From Pectinophora gossypiella (Eukaryota; Arthropoda; Insecta; Lepidoptera; Gelechiidae), in the NCBI RefSeq assembly GCF_024362695.1, contig NC_065415.1:2955438-3019437 (forward strand): a stretch of DNA of 64,000 nt, in the 5' to 3' direction. The position numbers and the translations under genes are program-made. Under the pieces are notes generated by a model, which had not been told where the DNA came from, made no database searches, and was given only the letters and a program-made list of their open reading frames with translations. Shown one piece after another: positions 43,398 to 52,880 of this stretch (positions are counted from its first letter, which is position 1; each line of letters opens with the position of its first letter).

Positions 43398-43715
43398 GGT
43401 CTCCGTGGTCCAGTGGTTTGAGCGTTGGGCTCACGATCCGGAGGTCCCGGGTACAAATCCTGGTGGGGACACATTACGAAAATCACTTTGTACTAAGGAT
43501 AGTTTGGTTATAGGACATTACAGGCTGATCACATGATTGTTCGAAAGAAAGATGATCCGTGCTTTGGAAGGTAGCCGTTGGTCCCGGTTACTTCTTACTA
43601 TTGTACGTTACATGAGCCATGTCAGGGGCCTTTGGCAGCTCAATAGTAACCCTGACACCAGTGTTGATGGGGTTGGTACTCCACCTCACAACCTACACGA
43701 TAGAAGAAGAAGAAG
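43398..43715 (+). repeat. SINE-A (A1 tail), full-length copy upstream of gene 1
   Basis: GGTCTCCGTGGTCCAGTGGT (box A), GGTCCCGGGTACAAATCCTGG (box B with a change), the body and the GAAGAAGAAGAAG tail are all present. It lies about 100 bp before the splice acceptor proposed for gene 1. Confidence 0.85.
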
Positions 43716-43830
43716 TGCACATATACAGTATGCAGTTTCTACACAGTGTTGCTGCATCACACATAATTATGGACACAGAAAAAGCTCTGATCACTATTAT
43801 TTTAATTTAAAATATTACAGATAACGCCAT

Positions 43831-43898
43831 CATCACCTCCTTAACATTATTCCGTTTTTCAAAGGATCCGCATAAACTGAAGATTTGAAAGGTCCGGT
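43831..43898 (-). repeat. 68-bp SINE-C fragment at the start codon of gene 1
   Basis: The plus strand reads CATCACCTCCTTAACATTAT to GATTTGAAAGGTCCGGT, the 3' end of SINE-C. It is flanked by TAACGCCAT at 43822-43830 and 43899-43907. The right copy contains the A and T of the gene 1 ATG. The fragment is thus a 5'-truncated insertion that landed on the start codon and left one intact copy of it. Confidence 0.85.
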
Positions 43899-43905
43899 TA
43901 ACGCC

Positions 43906-45588
43906 ATGAAAACCTTTATTGTTACTCTGCTTGGAATTTTGGTTACAACCAACGCAATTCCTAACGATGCATGGGAGATTTTTCAAGTAAGTTTATTTTT
44001 TATATTAAGCTCATTTATTCTTATCATAAAAAGCACTTAGGAAGTGCGACTTGTTACATTATCGATCGAAATATTGTAAATAGACGATGCATAAATTTAA
44101 TCCTATTCTTGACCTAATTTTGTTACATGATTTTGTAAACCGAATGATTTTGTCATGAAGTTGTTTGAATTATTAAGGTGTGTCAAACCATCGAAAAAAC
44201 GAATGAAAATGAATCCCGTGTCAATATTAGTTAGAATGTTTTGTTTACAGATTAATCGGAACAGTAAACTGCAGATGAAGGACCTCAATATGGAAGACAG
44301 TTACTCTTTAACCCAAATAAAATCGGGCAATTTTGAAACTAATAATCAAAACAATGATAAAAATAAACAAACTACTGATGTTTTGAGTGCAGTAGATACA
44401 TCTATAAAGAAAACTACAAATAATGGCACATTAATAACAAATACAACCCAGAATGCTCAGGCAAACCAAACGTTGGCTAAAAACGTGTCAGATGATTCGA
44501 TAACTGTTTACAATCTGCAAAATAACATAGATAACGTTACAACAAAAATAATACTAGTTAATAATACTAATGTTACATCACGGCGTATTGATGATTTAAT
44601 AAAAACTGTGACTAGCGACGTCAAAGCAGTTATTTTCTTCGAGATTGATGAACATACTGAAAACGTCGGATACATCGAAAACCAACTTGCTAGAAAAGGA
44701 CTGTTCCTTAATGATACTTACGTTTTACCTTCAAATATAAATCTTTTGGATATTCAGAACAAATATAGCACCTACGTGCGTAGCACTTTTGACGAGATTT
44801 ATAGCAAGCTTTACAATTTAGTCAATGATGAAAAATATGATGAAGCGGTAACGTTTAGTAAACTTCTTATGCCAACTGACAATGAAAGGATATTATATCA
44901 TGTTATAATGAATTTAATTGATAAAAGAAATGAACGCATTATGGTATACGCGTACAAACTCTGGGACAATGATGGTAAATATATTGTAGATCAATACTTT
45001 CCTCATGTATTCCAAAGGCTATTCAGCGAAGATAAAGTGAAGATACTTTATAAAAAACAAAATGGTCATTTAAAAATAACCCATACCCAAAGCGACGAAT
45101 GGTACTTATCCACTGAATGCTCTTATAATGTAACCGAAAGTAAGCTCTGGAGTTTTATCCCAATCTTTAAGAATGCGAGTGTTTCCTTTAAAATGAAAAA
45201 CCATGCCAATAACATATATTTAAAGTTGCAATATGGTGCTGACGCGAATGGAGACAGAAAAGCTTGGGGAGCTACAAACAAGCAGTTCTACGAAGATAGA
45301 TTCAGATGGCGTTTAGTGCCACATTTCGATTCACATGGATTTTTGATATTTTGCATCATTAACAGCCAGTACAACTTATTTTTGAGGAGTAACCATTGCT
45401 CAAAGGAAGACCAAGATGTGATAGGAGTAACGGGTGAGTGTGGGGCTGATCTGAGTTGGTACATAGCTCATAAAGAATATTCAGAATACGACTCTAAAGG
45501 ACAACGCATTTATCCTGTAAGTGACAGAGACTTACTTACGATACAAGGTGAAGAACCCAAAGAAGTTCCTGATTATTACTCGTATTAG
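43906..45588 (+). CDS. Secreted 30K-family lipoprotein, long Ser/Thr/Asn-rich type (gene 1)
   Basis: Spliced gene: exon 1 at 43906-43986 and exon 2 at 44251-45588, joined in phase 0 across a 264-bp intron (CAA|GTAAGT ... TTTACAG|ATT), giving 472 residues. Exon 1 encodes a signal peptide (MKTFIVTLLGILVTTNA, cut likely after A17) and IPNDAWEIFQ. Residues 28-125 are hydrophilic and rich in Asn, Thr and Lys, with about six sequons (NGT, NTT, NQT, NVS and others). Residues 126-200 (KIILVNNTNV... to TYVLP...) are shared with gene 3 and look like alternating strands and helices. From about 205 to 437 is the 30K lipoprotein domain, with YKLWDNDGKYIVDQYFP, WSFIPIF, YLKLQYGADANGDRKAWG and FRWRLVP; four Cys (317, 395, 410, 424) are shared with gene 3. 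Family members are haemolymph and storage proteins made by the fat body and bind lipids or sugars. The ligand and role here are unknown; the ENF-binding or Ser/Thr-rich 30K subfamilies are possible relatives. The ATG at 44155 lies in the intron and is not used in this model. Confidence 0.88.
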
Positions 45589-45893
45589 TTTAGTTACTAA
45601 GAAAACAGATAAAAATGCCAATATGAATGATTGTTATGTAAGTTTTGTATTCTAACCATTTGACCATTTATGTAATTTGATGATTTTTATGTAAGTAGGT
45701 ACTTTCGTTATCTATAATATGAAGCAAAGATGATGCTTTAACATGTTTGTTTTTTCTCATTTCTTATAATAGAAGACTTATTTTTTTCTTGTGAGTTTCC
45801 CTAAGCACGGATCAGTGCTATAAAAAACAAAATGTTATTTTTATGTTTATGTTGTAATTGTAGTTATCAGTTGTAAGTTTCATTTTTGTTAAT

Positions 45894-45899
45894 AATAAA
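45894..45899 (+). terminator. Poly(A) signal of gene 1
   Basis: AATAAA about 305 bp past the stop codon, followed by a T-rich stretch. It is the first full consensus hexamer I find after the gene. Confidence 0.5.
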
Positions 45900-46440
45900 T
45901 TCTTTCTATCTTTCAAGTGGTAATTGTTTTTATTCAGTAACAGTTCCAAAAAGAAATTAACTTTTTCTGTTTCGTTAACATGATCATACATAAATAACTA
46001 AAGTAAAACAAACTCTTAGACATTAAAAACAGAAATACCACTTACTAACTCTTAGAGTTTCTTTGGTGTTTTTCTCATGTGATTGTACTAAATTCTATTA
46101 TTACTAATAAACAAAGTATTTTAATTCAACTTCTATCATAACCATGTACATTTTACAATGCCACTGAAGTGGCTAGGAAATTAAACCTAAAAATACTTAT
46201 ACTTACTTACTTTGAATTTACTTTAAGTACGCAATCTTCCGTTTGCAAAGTTACCTGCAGGGATTGGTGGTAATACGCTTAATTTATCTAAGGTATGGTT
46301 AAAAACAATGCAATCGCCCAAGAACGAGGAAAAACCATTAAAACCGCAATAATATTCTGAAGCTTTTGTTGTACAAACAAGTTAATTAGCTAAGGTTTAA
46401 ATTCGTGTTATGTCTAGATTTTCCGTCAAGGTAGTTTTAT
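45900..46440. other. Intergenic spacer between genes 1 and 2
   Basis: AT-rich, with no repeats or exons recognised. It presumably holds the upstream control region of gene 2. Confidence 0.45.
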
Positions 46441-46447
46441 TTAATGC

Positions 46448-46455
46448 TATAAATA
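46448..46455 (+). promoter_or_regulatory. TATA box candidate of gene 2
   Basis: TATAAATA about 150 bp before the ATG at 46601. Transcription would start near 46478, with a 5' UTR of about 120 bp and no upstream ATG in the way. Confidence 0.45.
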
Positions 46456-46600
46456 AATAAAACGAATCATTACGCTTCATTTACCTTGTAGCTGTCACAG
46501 TATTAGTTAGCATTGTGTACCTATATTGAAGATACTTTGTGTAAAAAAGATTACTATTTTATTACTATTTCTTCGCCCTACCACTAAAACTGGTAACACA

Positions 46601-47331
46601 ATGAAGACATCCAGTATCACACTTCTTTTCATCCTGATAATAGCGCATGCTATTGTCTTGTCCAATGCTTGGAATTTTATGAAGGTAAGATGGCTAAGAT
46701 TTTTTAATACCGGTCCTTCTGTATTGCTCTTTTGCAACCCACTCAAATACTTTTAGCGAACCATCAAAACGAAAATGTCTTATTGAATTTGTTTGGAAAT
46801 ACTGCCATAGTGACGTCATCAATAAAATAAGTCAATCACCGTACTCATCCTGATGTAGTAATACAGTCTTAATCAAAATTCAAAAATAAGTCTAAAAGAA
46901 TATGTCTAAATTGTGATTATTTTTTAATCATCTTAGACTGGCTTCTAAGTATTTCTAGATTAGAATTTATCATTTATCTTTAACCCAGTGAAATATTATA
47001 TTGGAAAACCAGTCGAGACATTTAACAAATGAATATTATACGAGTAGCAGCTCAAACTTAAGCCCAAACCTCCCTAGCAACAGTTATTTTTATATTTTTT
47101 CAGATAAACCGATACAATAATGTGAAAAGTGGGGATACTAACAAGGAAGAGGGTTATACTATATACGTTTCGACTTTCGACGGACCTGAAACGCTAGAAG
47201 GCTACAGCCAAAATAATGAACATAACAAATCTGACCCAGTGAACGAAATCAAAAGAATTTTCACAAATTCAGCTTCTACTGATGCGTTTATAAAAAATAT
47301 GGATCATCATTTTGTTAAGAAAGAAAACTAA
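46601..47331 (+). CDS. Short secreted paralogue of the 30K cluster lacking the lipoprotein domain (gene 2)
   Basis: Exon 1 is 46601-46684 and exon 2 is 47104-47331, joined in phase 0 across a 419-bp intron (AAG|GTAAGA ... TTTTTTCAG|ATA). The product is 103 residues. It has a signal peptide (MKTSSITLLFILIIAHAIVL, cut near residue 17 or 23), then NAWNFMK|INRYNNVKSGDTNKEE, which matches the exon junction of genes 1 (DAWEIFQ|INRNSK) and 3 (DAWELVQ|VNRHNN). The rest is hydrophilic and acidic to basic (GYSQNNEHNKSDPVNEIKRI and so on) and stops where the other genes enter their glycosylated linker. There is no trace of the 30K domain downstream, no Cys and no sequon. The open frame, intact signal peptide and clean splice sites suggest it is expressed. 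It could be a decayed copy, or a new small secreted protein. Confidence 0.7.
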
Positions 47332-47400
47332 AAAAATTGCTAACTTTTGATTGCAATATATACGAAATGTTTTTTTTTATTACTAAATCATTTTTACAAT

Positions 47401-47406
47401 AATAAA
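47401..47406 (+). terminator. Poly(A) signal of gene 2
   Basis: AATAAA 70 bp past the stop codon. The spacing is normal for a short transcript. Confidence 0.5.
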
Positions 47407-47719
47407 AAAATCATAACTAATGGTAATAAACTAATTAATATTAAGTTTTTCTAGATGAAATGAAATAACCTTCTGAATAAAAAATATTTATTTCATTTTT
47501 GAACTTGTCAATAGTATAGGATAAATCTTTATAAATAAGAATTATATTATTTTTTACCAATTTAATTATATAATACACTATTTTAGCTTTTAAGGAAAAC
47601 TAAACCGCGATAAAAATAATGATGCAAAAAACTAAAAGATTAATAAAATCATTTTATAAAAATAAATTAGTTTATCTTGTTATTTTCCGCATAATTGGAA
47701 GTAATCACTTACCAGTGCT
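47407..47719. other. Intergenic spacer between genes 2 and 3
   Basis: Very AT-rich, without repeats or coding signal. Confidence 0.4.
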
Positions 47720-47786
47720 TATATATTATAATAGGTCATTCGATAATACAAAATTTTTATTCATCTAGTGACTGCTTCAGACGATG
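47720..47786 (+). promoter_or_regulatory. Possible promoter and 5' non-coding exon of gene 3
   Basis: TATATATTATAATA (47720) is followed about 65 bp on by ATG|GTAAGTAAG (donor at 47787). A good acceptor, CTTCTTTCAG|ACG, ends at 48173, 12 bp before the ATG of gene 3. If spliced, the ATG at 47784 would run in frame through TLII into the 48186 start. The upstream exon boundary is not visible. Confidence 0.4.
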
Positions 47787-48185
47787 GTAAGTAAGTTCAA
47801 AATGAAAATACTTAGCTTTTTTTAATATTGTGTCGTATGGGTATTTATTATACACAATAGAATATGGCAACAAATAAGGTTATGATTCAACTAAAAAATC
47901 CCCTGATATGACCCAGTATAACGACTACTTACCTGTATATTTATTTTCGCTTAACATGCTTTTTTAAAACAGAATTATTAATAACCATCTTAATTTCAAT
48001 TAATGGTCGGGCGATGTCTATCCAAACGGTCAAAGTGATATTTTTAAAAACGATGTTGGGGTATGAAATTAAGGTAATCAATTTAAATGTTTGTTGAACA
48101 CAGATTAAAACAGATGGATAGGGTAATTATTTCACTACTATGACTTGTAATATGTTTAATATACTTCTTTCAGACGTTAATAATA

Positions 48186-49989
48186 ATGAAATTAAGTATA
48201 ATCTTAATTTACATGATGGTCACAACAAATGCAATATCAAAAGATGCATGGGAATTAGTGCAGGTAAGTCATCAATCATGAATCAGACATGATGTTCACT
48301 AATGATTCTTCTTTTTTTCATATGGGCTGTAATGTCGATAACCGACTTCACCAAGCCACAGGACATTATAAAATCAAATTTCCTTAATAGGACGTGATGT
48401 TAATTATTTAATAATATATTAATTTAAAATAACTTAACATTTTAAAGTTTATTCTAAAGTTACCTATTTAAATAAGATTTTGAAATAAAGCAGTCATAAT
48501 AGTAGTTGGGTGAGATTAATACGATCAAATTGTACTTTTAGAAGCAATAAATTTAATTTTACAGGTAAATCGACATAACAATATACAAAGTAAAGAAAAA
48601 AATATAGAAGATGCTTACTCAATCACTATGCTGAAGTCAGGAGGATCTGATAGCAATAGTCAAACTAAAGATTCTAAAGAAGCTATAATAAATAGCGGCT
48701 ACGCGAAAAATGATGCCACATCAAACTTTTCTTACATTGATGAATTTACAAAAGATGCCAATAATTTATTAAATAAACTTGGTAAAACATTTGCAGGCAC
48801 GTCTAACAATAGTCCTTTAACAAATAATGAAGTCAACAAAATTGATAGCACAAAAGCCACAGAATTTGAAAATACATCGGAAAAGGTTATTCCAAATCAT
48901 AACCTCATAAGTACTATAGGGAATAGTTCTATCAAAATTGTTATATTTAATGGTGAGAATATAACTCGTGCATATGCTGAAAATATTGTAGCTACAATAA
49001 GTAAACACAATGAAGCTGTGATTATATTTGGGATTGAAGAAAGCACTGAGAATTTGAAGTATATTGAAGATAAACTGAAAATCAAAAAGCTTTATTATAA
49101 CGAAGCATATGTTTTACCAAAGAATGTAAGTCTATTATGTAGCGAGTTACGTGATCTTGAGAACATCACATACAGTTTCCGAGCTTACGTTCCATTTAAT
49201 AAACTTTGTGATGAGCTTTATCAATTAGTAAACGATGAAAAATATACTGAGGCAGTAAGACTAAGTAAATCTCTGCTAAAACATAAAAATGATCTCGTCT
49301 TACCGGTTGTCATATTGCGATTGATTGAAGACGCCAATGATAGAATTATGTCTTATACTTACAAGCTTTGGGATAACGACGCTAAAAATATTGTTAATTT
49401 ATATTTTCCTTCATCATTTAAGAAAGTCTTTAACGAAGAAGAAGTAAAAATAGTTTATAAAAAAAGCGGTGCCTTGAGTCTTGCTAGTACGAAAACAGAT
49501 CTGGATAGATTTCTTTACACTGACTGCACTCATAATGATAGCGCTGAATTAATTTGGAGTTTCATACCAGTTTGGAGGAATAACAAAATTTCTTTTAAAA
49601 TTAAAAACGAAGTTTATAATATGTATATCAAGCTGCAATATAACGCGGACTTATATGGAGATAGAATTGCTTGGGGAGCAACTAGTAAATACTTTCAACA
49701 AGTAAGGTTTCGATGGTATTTAGTCCCACTATTCGACATGGAAGGAAATATACAATTCTGCATAAGGAACAGCGAATACGATCAAATTTTGACAAGCAGC
49801 CATTGCACAAATGAAAACCAGGATGTACTGGGGACAACAAGCTGGTGTCTGGTTGATTCTGGTTGGTACCTAGCAGAAGTAGATCACTCAGACTCTAACT
49901 CTACAGAAGTACCTCTAGTTTCTTCAATGAGTGAAAGAGCTATATTACAACTACAAGCAGAAGAACACAATACAAGATATACATTTTAA
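48186..49989 (+). CDS. Secreted 30K-family lipoprotein, long Ser/Thr/Asn-rich type (gene 3)
   Basis: Exon 1 is 48186-48263 and exon 2 is 48565-49989, phase 0, with a 301-bp intron (CAG|GTAAGT ... TTTACAG|GTA), giving 500 residues. Signal peptide MKLSIILIYMMVTTNA, then ISKDAWELVQ. Residues 27-145 are hydrophilic with several sequons (NFS, NNS, NTS, NSS, NIT). Residues 149-235 (KIVIFNGENITRAYAENIVA..., YIEDKLKIKKLYYNEAYVLP) align with the matching part of gene 1. The 30K domain spans about 237-467: YKLWDNDAKNIVNLYFP, WSFIPVW, YIKLQYNADLYGDRIAWG and FRWYLVP. Cys at 347, 425, 440 and 454 match gene 1 and could form two disulfides. The tail SERAILQLQAEE also matches gene 1 (SDRDLLTIQGEE). Genes 1 and 3 are clear tandem duplicates. 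The 453-codon frame starting at 48628 is only part of exon 2. Expression is presumably in fat body, as for the family; the ligand is unknown. Confidence 0.88.
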
Positions 49990-50278
49990 CCAGTAAATTC
50001 CGTTGTCACAAAACATTACTTTGAGGTACAGAGCCACATAACATAAGCTCACAACTGTATCCCAATTCAAAGATTAGTCAGAGGTACATCTATCACAAGA
50101 TGAACCAAGTACCCACGCCATTTTGGTAGAGACTTTTAGTACATAGCCGGTATATTCAATATTACCTATAGGTACTAAAACGAAAATAAATTAAATGTAA
50201 GTTTATTAATAAATTAGGTATATTTGGTTTCTTTAGATGACTAAATATATTTTATAAAAAAATAAAGCTGGAAAAAAG

Positions 50279-50280
<2 letters not shown>
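49990..50280. other. 3' region of gene 3 with poly(A) signals and a Repeat-J scrap
   Basis: AATAAA at 50185-50190 lies about 200 bp past the stop; another is near 50260. 50075-50150 (ACAAGATGAACCAAGTACCC) is Repeat-J, so the 3' UTR may contain repeat sequence. Confidence 0.5.
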
Positions 50281-50334
<54 letters not shown>

Positions 50335-51697
50335 ACGTGACTTATTGTAGATTTGCCGCAGATGGCATTAACTACTTGGCCGGACAAATGGGGAGCGCTG
50401 AAGGCTCTCACCCGGTACAACGTTTAAGACAACAGGCCTGAGGGTGCCCAGTTGGGCGCGAACCTCGGCTCAGGGCGTCGTCTGAGAGGAAAAATATTTG
50501 AAAGAATTAATCGACCCTAGTGGGTCGATAGCGATAAGCGCTGAATGAGGGAAATCGTCGACCACGCCGGCGGGGTCGGTATCGGGGTCCTGAAGTGTTT
50601 GGTGTCGCGAGCTGATTGGCTGCCTCTATGGCTAGAGTAATCGGGTCGTCGGGATCGTATATTACGTCCTTCGGACGCCGATACTTTTCAGTACCGTCCC
50701 TAAGCGGGATGTATTCGGAAGCCGCAACTACCAGGGGATTTGGGTGGTGCGGAGCAGAATCGAAAAAACGTTTGGAAGCTAATTTGAGCCATTGGGCAAT
50801 GGTTGGCAGACCTAGGTCAATGTGTAGATTTTCATTGCGAAGGAACCACGGAGCTCCCGTGGCTTTCCGCATGAAACGATTTTGTATTACCTGTAGACGG
50901 TGGATTTGAGAGGGACTCGCATGAGCGAAAACTACCCCTGCATAGGTCATGATCGGACGGATGCAAGTCGTGTAGATTTTGACCTTATTCCTAAGGGACA
51001 ATTTACTTCGCTTGTTAAGGAGACAGTGAAGACGGCCCATTACAAACGCGGCGCGATCGCGCACACGTTTGATATGGGCCTTGAAAGTAAGACGTCTATC
51101 TAAGACTACGCCGAGATATTTGACTTGCTCCTCCCAAGGGATCGGCTTGCCAAACATCTTAATGATTTTAAGTTGACGGCGTGACCGTGGCGTGTTATAA
51201 TAGCCCTTTGAAAAGTACACCGCTGCACTTTTCTCCGGGTTTACCTCGATTCTCCATTTGCGAAACCACTTGCCCAAGGCATTGGCCGCGCGTTGGAGGA
51301 TTCCGGTCATCATAACTCGACCACGGCACGAAGAATAGATGGCTGTATCATCCGCAAATAAAGCTAATTCGGTATTAGGGGATTTGGGAATGTCACTAGT
51401 ATACAATGAAAATAGTAAAGGGGAGAGGACGGAGCCTTGTGGGACTCCGGCATGTATCGGGTGCGGTGACGAGAGCGTCCCTTCCACGCGGTAGCGAAAG
51501 GTTCGATTTGAGAGGAAGTCTCGTATGATGTGCACGAGACGGTCTGGCACTCCCAGTGAATAAAGCTTGTAGATCAAGCCGTTGTGCCAGACTTTGTCGA
51601 ACGCTTTCGCCACATCGAAGAAGAGCGCTCCCGTAGCGACAGGTTTTTTTAAGTTTAATCTACTGGAGATATGTTCAACAATACGTGTTTTATTATT
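50281..51697 (-). mobile_element. 5'-truncated jockey-type LINE with long poly(A) tail
   Basis: On the minus strand it ends in a tail of 53 A (50281-50333 as T on plus), preceded by a 3' UTR of about 170 bp and the end of the reverse transcriptase ORF. The copy at 4475-4926 shares the 3' end almost exactly. The 5' edge is near 51697-51700, where Repeat-K starts and the frame hits stops. I could not find a target duplication. The long uninterrupted tail suggests a recent insertion. Confidence 0.9.
50507..51697 (-). CDS. Jockey-type LINE reverse transcriptase, C-terminal two thirds (5'-partial)
   Basis: The open frame lacks a proper start: the GTG at 51613 is an internal codon, and the frame continues upstream through EHISSRLNLKKPVATGALFF to about 51697. 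Counted from that GTG, the reverse transcriptase shows AGVPQGSVLSPLLFSLYTSD at 55-74 and the catalytic FADD at 86-89 (LALFADDTAIYSSCR), then the thumb region (KYLGVVLDRRLTFKAHI) and a C-terminal region ending in a basic PRYRPRRRGRRF stretch. The N-terminal fingers and the endonuclease domain are absent because of truncation. No stop or frameshift interrupts the rest. It would copy element RNA at a nicked target if complete; as it stands it is dead. Confidence 0.88.
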   Translation of the reverse strand, partial: NNKTRIVEHISSRLNLKKPVATGALFFDVAKAFDKVWHNGLIYKLYSLGVPDRLVHIIRDFLSNRTFRYRVEGTLSSPHPIHAGVPQGSVLSPLLFSLYTSDIPKSPNTELALFADDTAIYSSCRGRVMMTGILQRAANALGKWFRKWRIEVNPEKSAAVYFSKGYYNTPRSRRQLKIIKMFGKPIPWEEQVKYLGVVLDRRLTFKAHIKRVRDRAAFVMGRLHCLLNKRSKLSLRNKVKIYTTCIRPIMTYAGVVFAHASPSQIHRLQVIQNRFMRKATGAPWFLRNENLHIDLGLPTIAQWLKLASKRFFDSAPHHPNPLVVAASEYIPLRDGTEKYRRPKDVIYDPDDPITLAIEAANQLATPNTSGPRYRPRRRGRRFPSFSAYRYRPTRVD

Positions 51698-51699
51698 AC

Positions 51700-51990
51700 T
51701 GCTGTTCTACTTTTATCCGCCGAATAGGAAAGGATGGATAGTCGACAGGCATAAAATTTATGGAACACGTCATGTCAATTTAAGGGAGAAGTTTTAAAAA
51801 GCCGAAATTGTATATTGGCCAATAACCCGACAGAATTAAATTGACAACACACGTCAAACGGATTACATAATATGAGCGGGTGCCTATTTTATTCGCTGGT
51901 TATTTATTCATTTTAAAATGAACAGTTCCTTTCCTTCACGGCGGATAAGAAAATGACAGGTAAGTATATCTTAAAATTAGGAGGTATCCA
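51700..51990. repeat. Repeat-K, MITE-like with inverted ends
   Basis: TTTTATCCGCCGAATAGGAAAGG (left, 51700) is roughly mirrored by CCTTTCCTTCACGGCGGATAAGAAAAT (right, to about 51958). The interior has GGCATAAAATTTATGGAACAC, shared with 40735. The LINE ends directly at its left edge. Confidence 0.6.
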
Positions 51991-52614
51991 CAGGAATCGG
52001 GGCCCTTATGTAAAATGGACAAGATAACTTTGAGATTTACACAGAGTTGCATTTAAAAGATATACCTACATTTGAGACCGCTACTTTCCTTGGAATTCTA
52101 CATCCAGGACGAAAATTATGTTGACGCACCATAAAACCCGTACATTTTATGCATGAACGGAACCGTATAAGGAAACCCCGGAACTATTTAAATATGTCTA
52201 ACGCACTATGCGAATTGAACATGTTGGCTCCTTTGCTGCTTGAAAAATTTCATCCCTTTTTTAAAAAAATACAATACATTTAATACATTATACATTTTTT
52301 TAAATACATTTTGTAGATTTCTTAAGTTTTCAAAATTGCGACTGCTATAGCACTACGTCACAAACCTAAGAAGAAGGTTGAAAAAGAACTACAATCTTGA
52401 CAAGTTGCAAAATGTTGTACTTCTTAAGACCTTCTACAATATTTTCAAAGAATCTTGCTATTCTACTGTCAGAAATCATTCTGATGAAACAAAGTTTCTT
52501 CTTCTTTGGTGACCAAATCCGTCTTGGAATGTAAATATCTTGGGGTTAGTGCTCAAGTTTCTCTGGCTTGTGGCAAGAACCCTTTAGAACTAGGACACAT
52601 GGCTTATTTGGATG
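51991..52614. other. Spacer, nothing recognised
   Basis: No shared repeat or coding signal was seen. Confidence 0.45.
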
Positions 52615-52880
52615 GACTAAATCAAATGAAATATACTTTATTGCACACAAAGAAAACATACAAACATTTCATCATCACCTATTATTATTCCATTTTTCAC
52701 AAGGTCCGCTTACCTAACCTGAAGATTTGACAGGTCCGGTTTTTTACAGAAGCGACTGCCTGTCTGACCTTTTCTACCAACTGGGCAAACATACAAACAT
52801 TTATTAATAGTATAAATGGACGGCCTTATTGCTCTGAAGCAATTTCTTCCAGGTAACCACTACCAGTAATCAGTCATAAA
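52615..52880 (+). repeat. Repeat-L (LINE 3'-UTR-like) split by a SINE
   Basis: AAATATACTTTATTGCAC at 52629 and GGACGGCCTTATTGCTCTGA, GCAATTTCTTCCAGGTAACC at 52820 match 23745-23890. The two halves are separated by the SINE-C insertion at 52670-52786. Confidence 0.7.
52670..52786 (-). repeat. SINE-C with internal deletion and 16-bp target duplication
   Basis: AAACATACAAACATTT occurs at 52654-52669 and again at 52787-52802. Between them SINE-C runs from CATCATCACC (tail) to GACCTTTTCTACCAACTGGGC, where the body jumps directly into the tRNA-like head. The deletion therefore predates or accompanies insertion. Confidence 0.9.

Noticed and set aside
44155..44250. ATG at 44155 as the start of gene 1 (uninterrupted frame of 477 codons)
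   Set aside because: This stretch precedes a strong acceptor (TTTGTTTACAG at 44250), shows no signal peptide, and has no counterpart in genes 2 and 3. The upstream exon at 43906 gives a perfect in-frame signal peptide.
50616..51103. Plus-strand frames opposite the LINE reverse transcriptase
   Set aside because: Antisense shadows of a frame with clear catalytic motifs.
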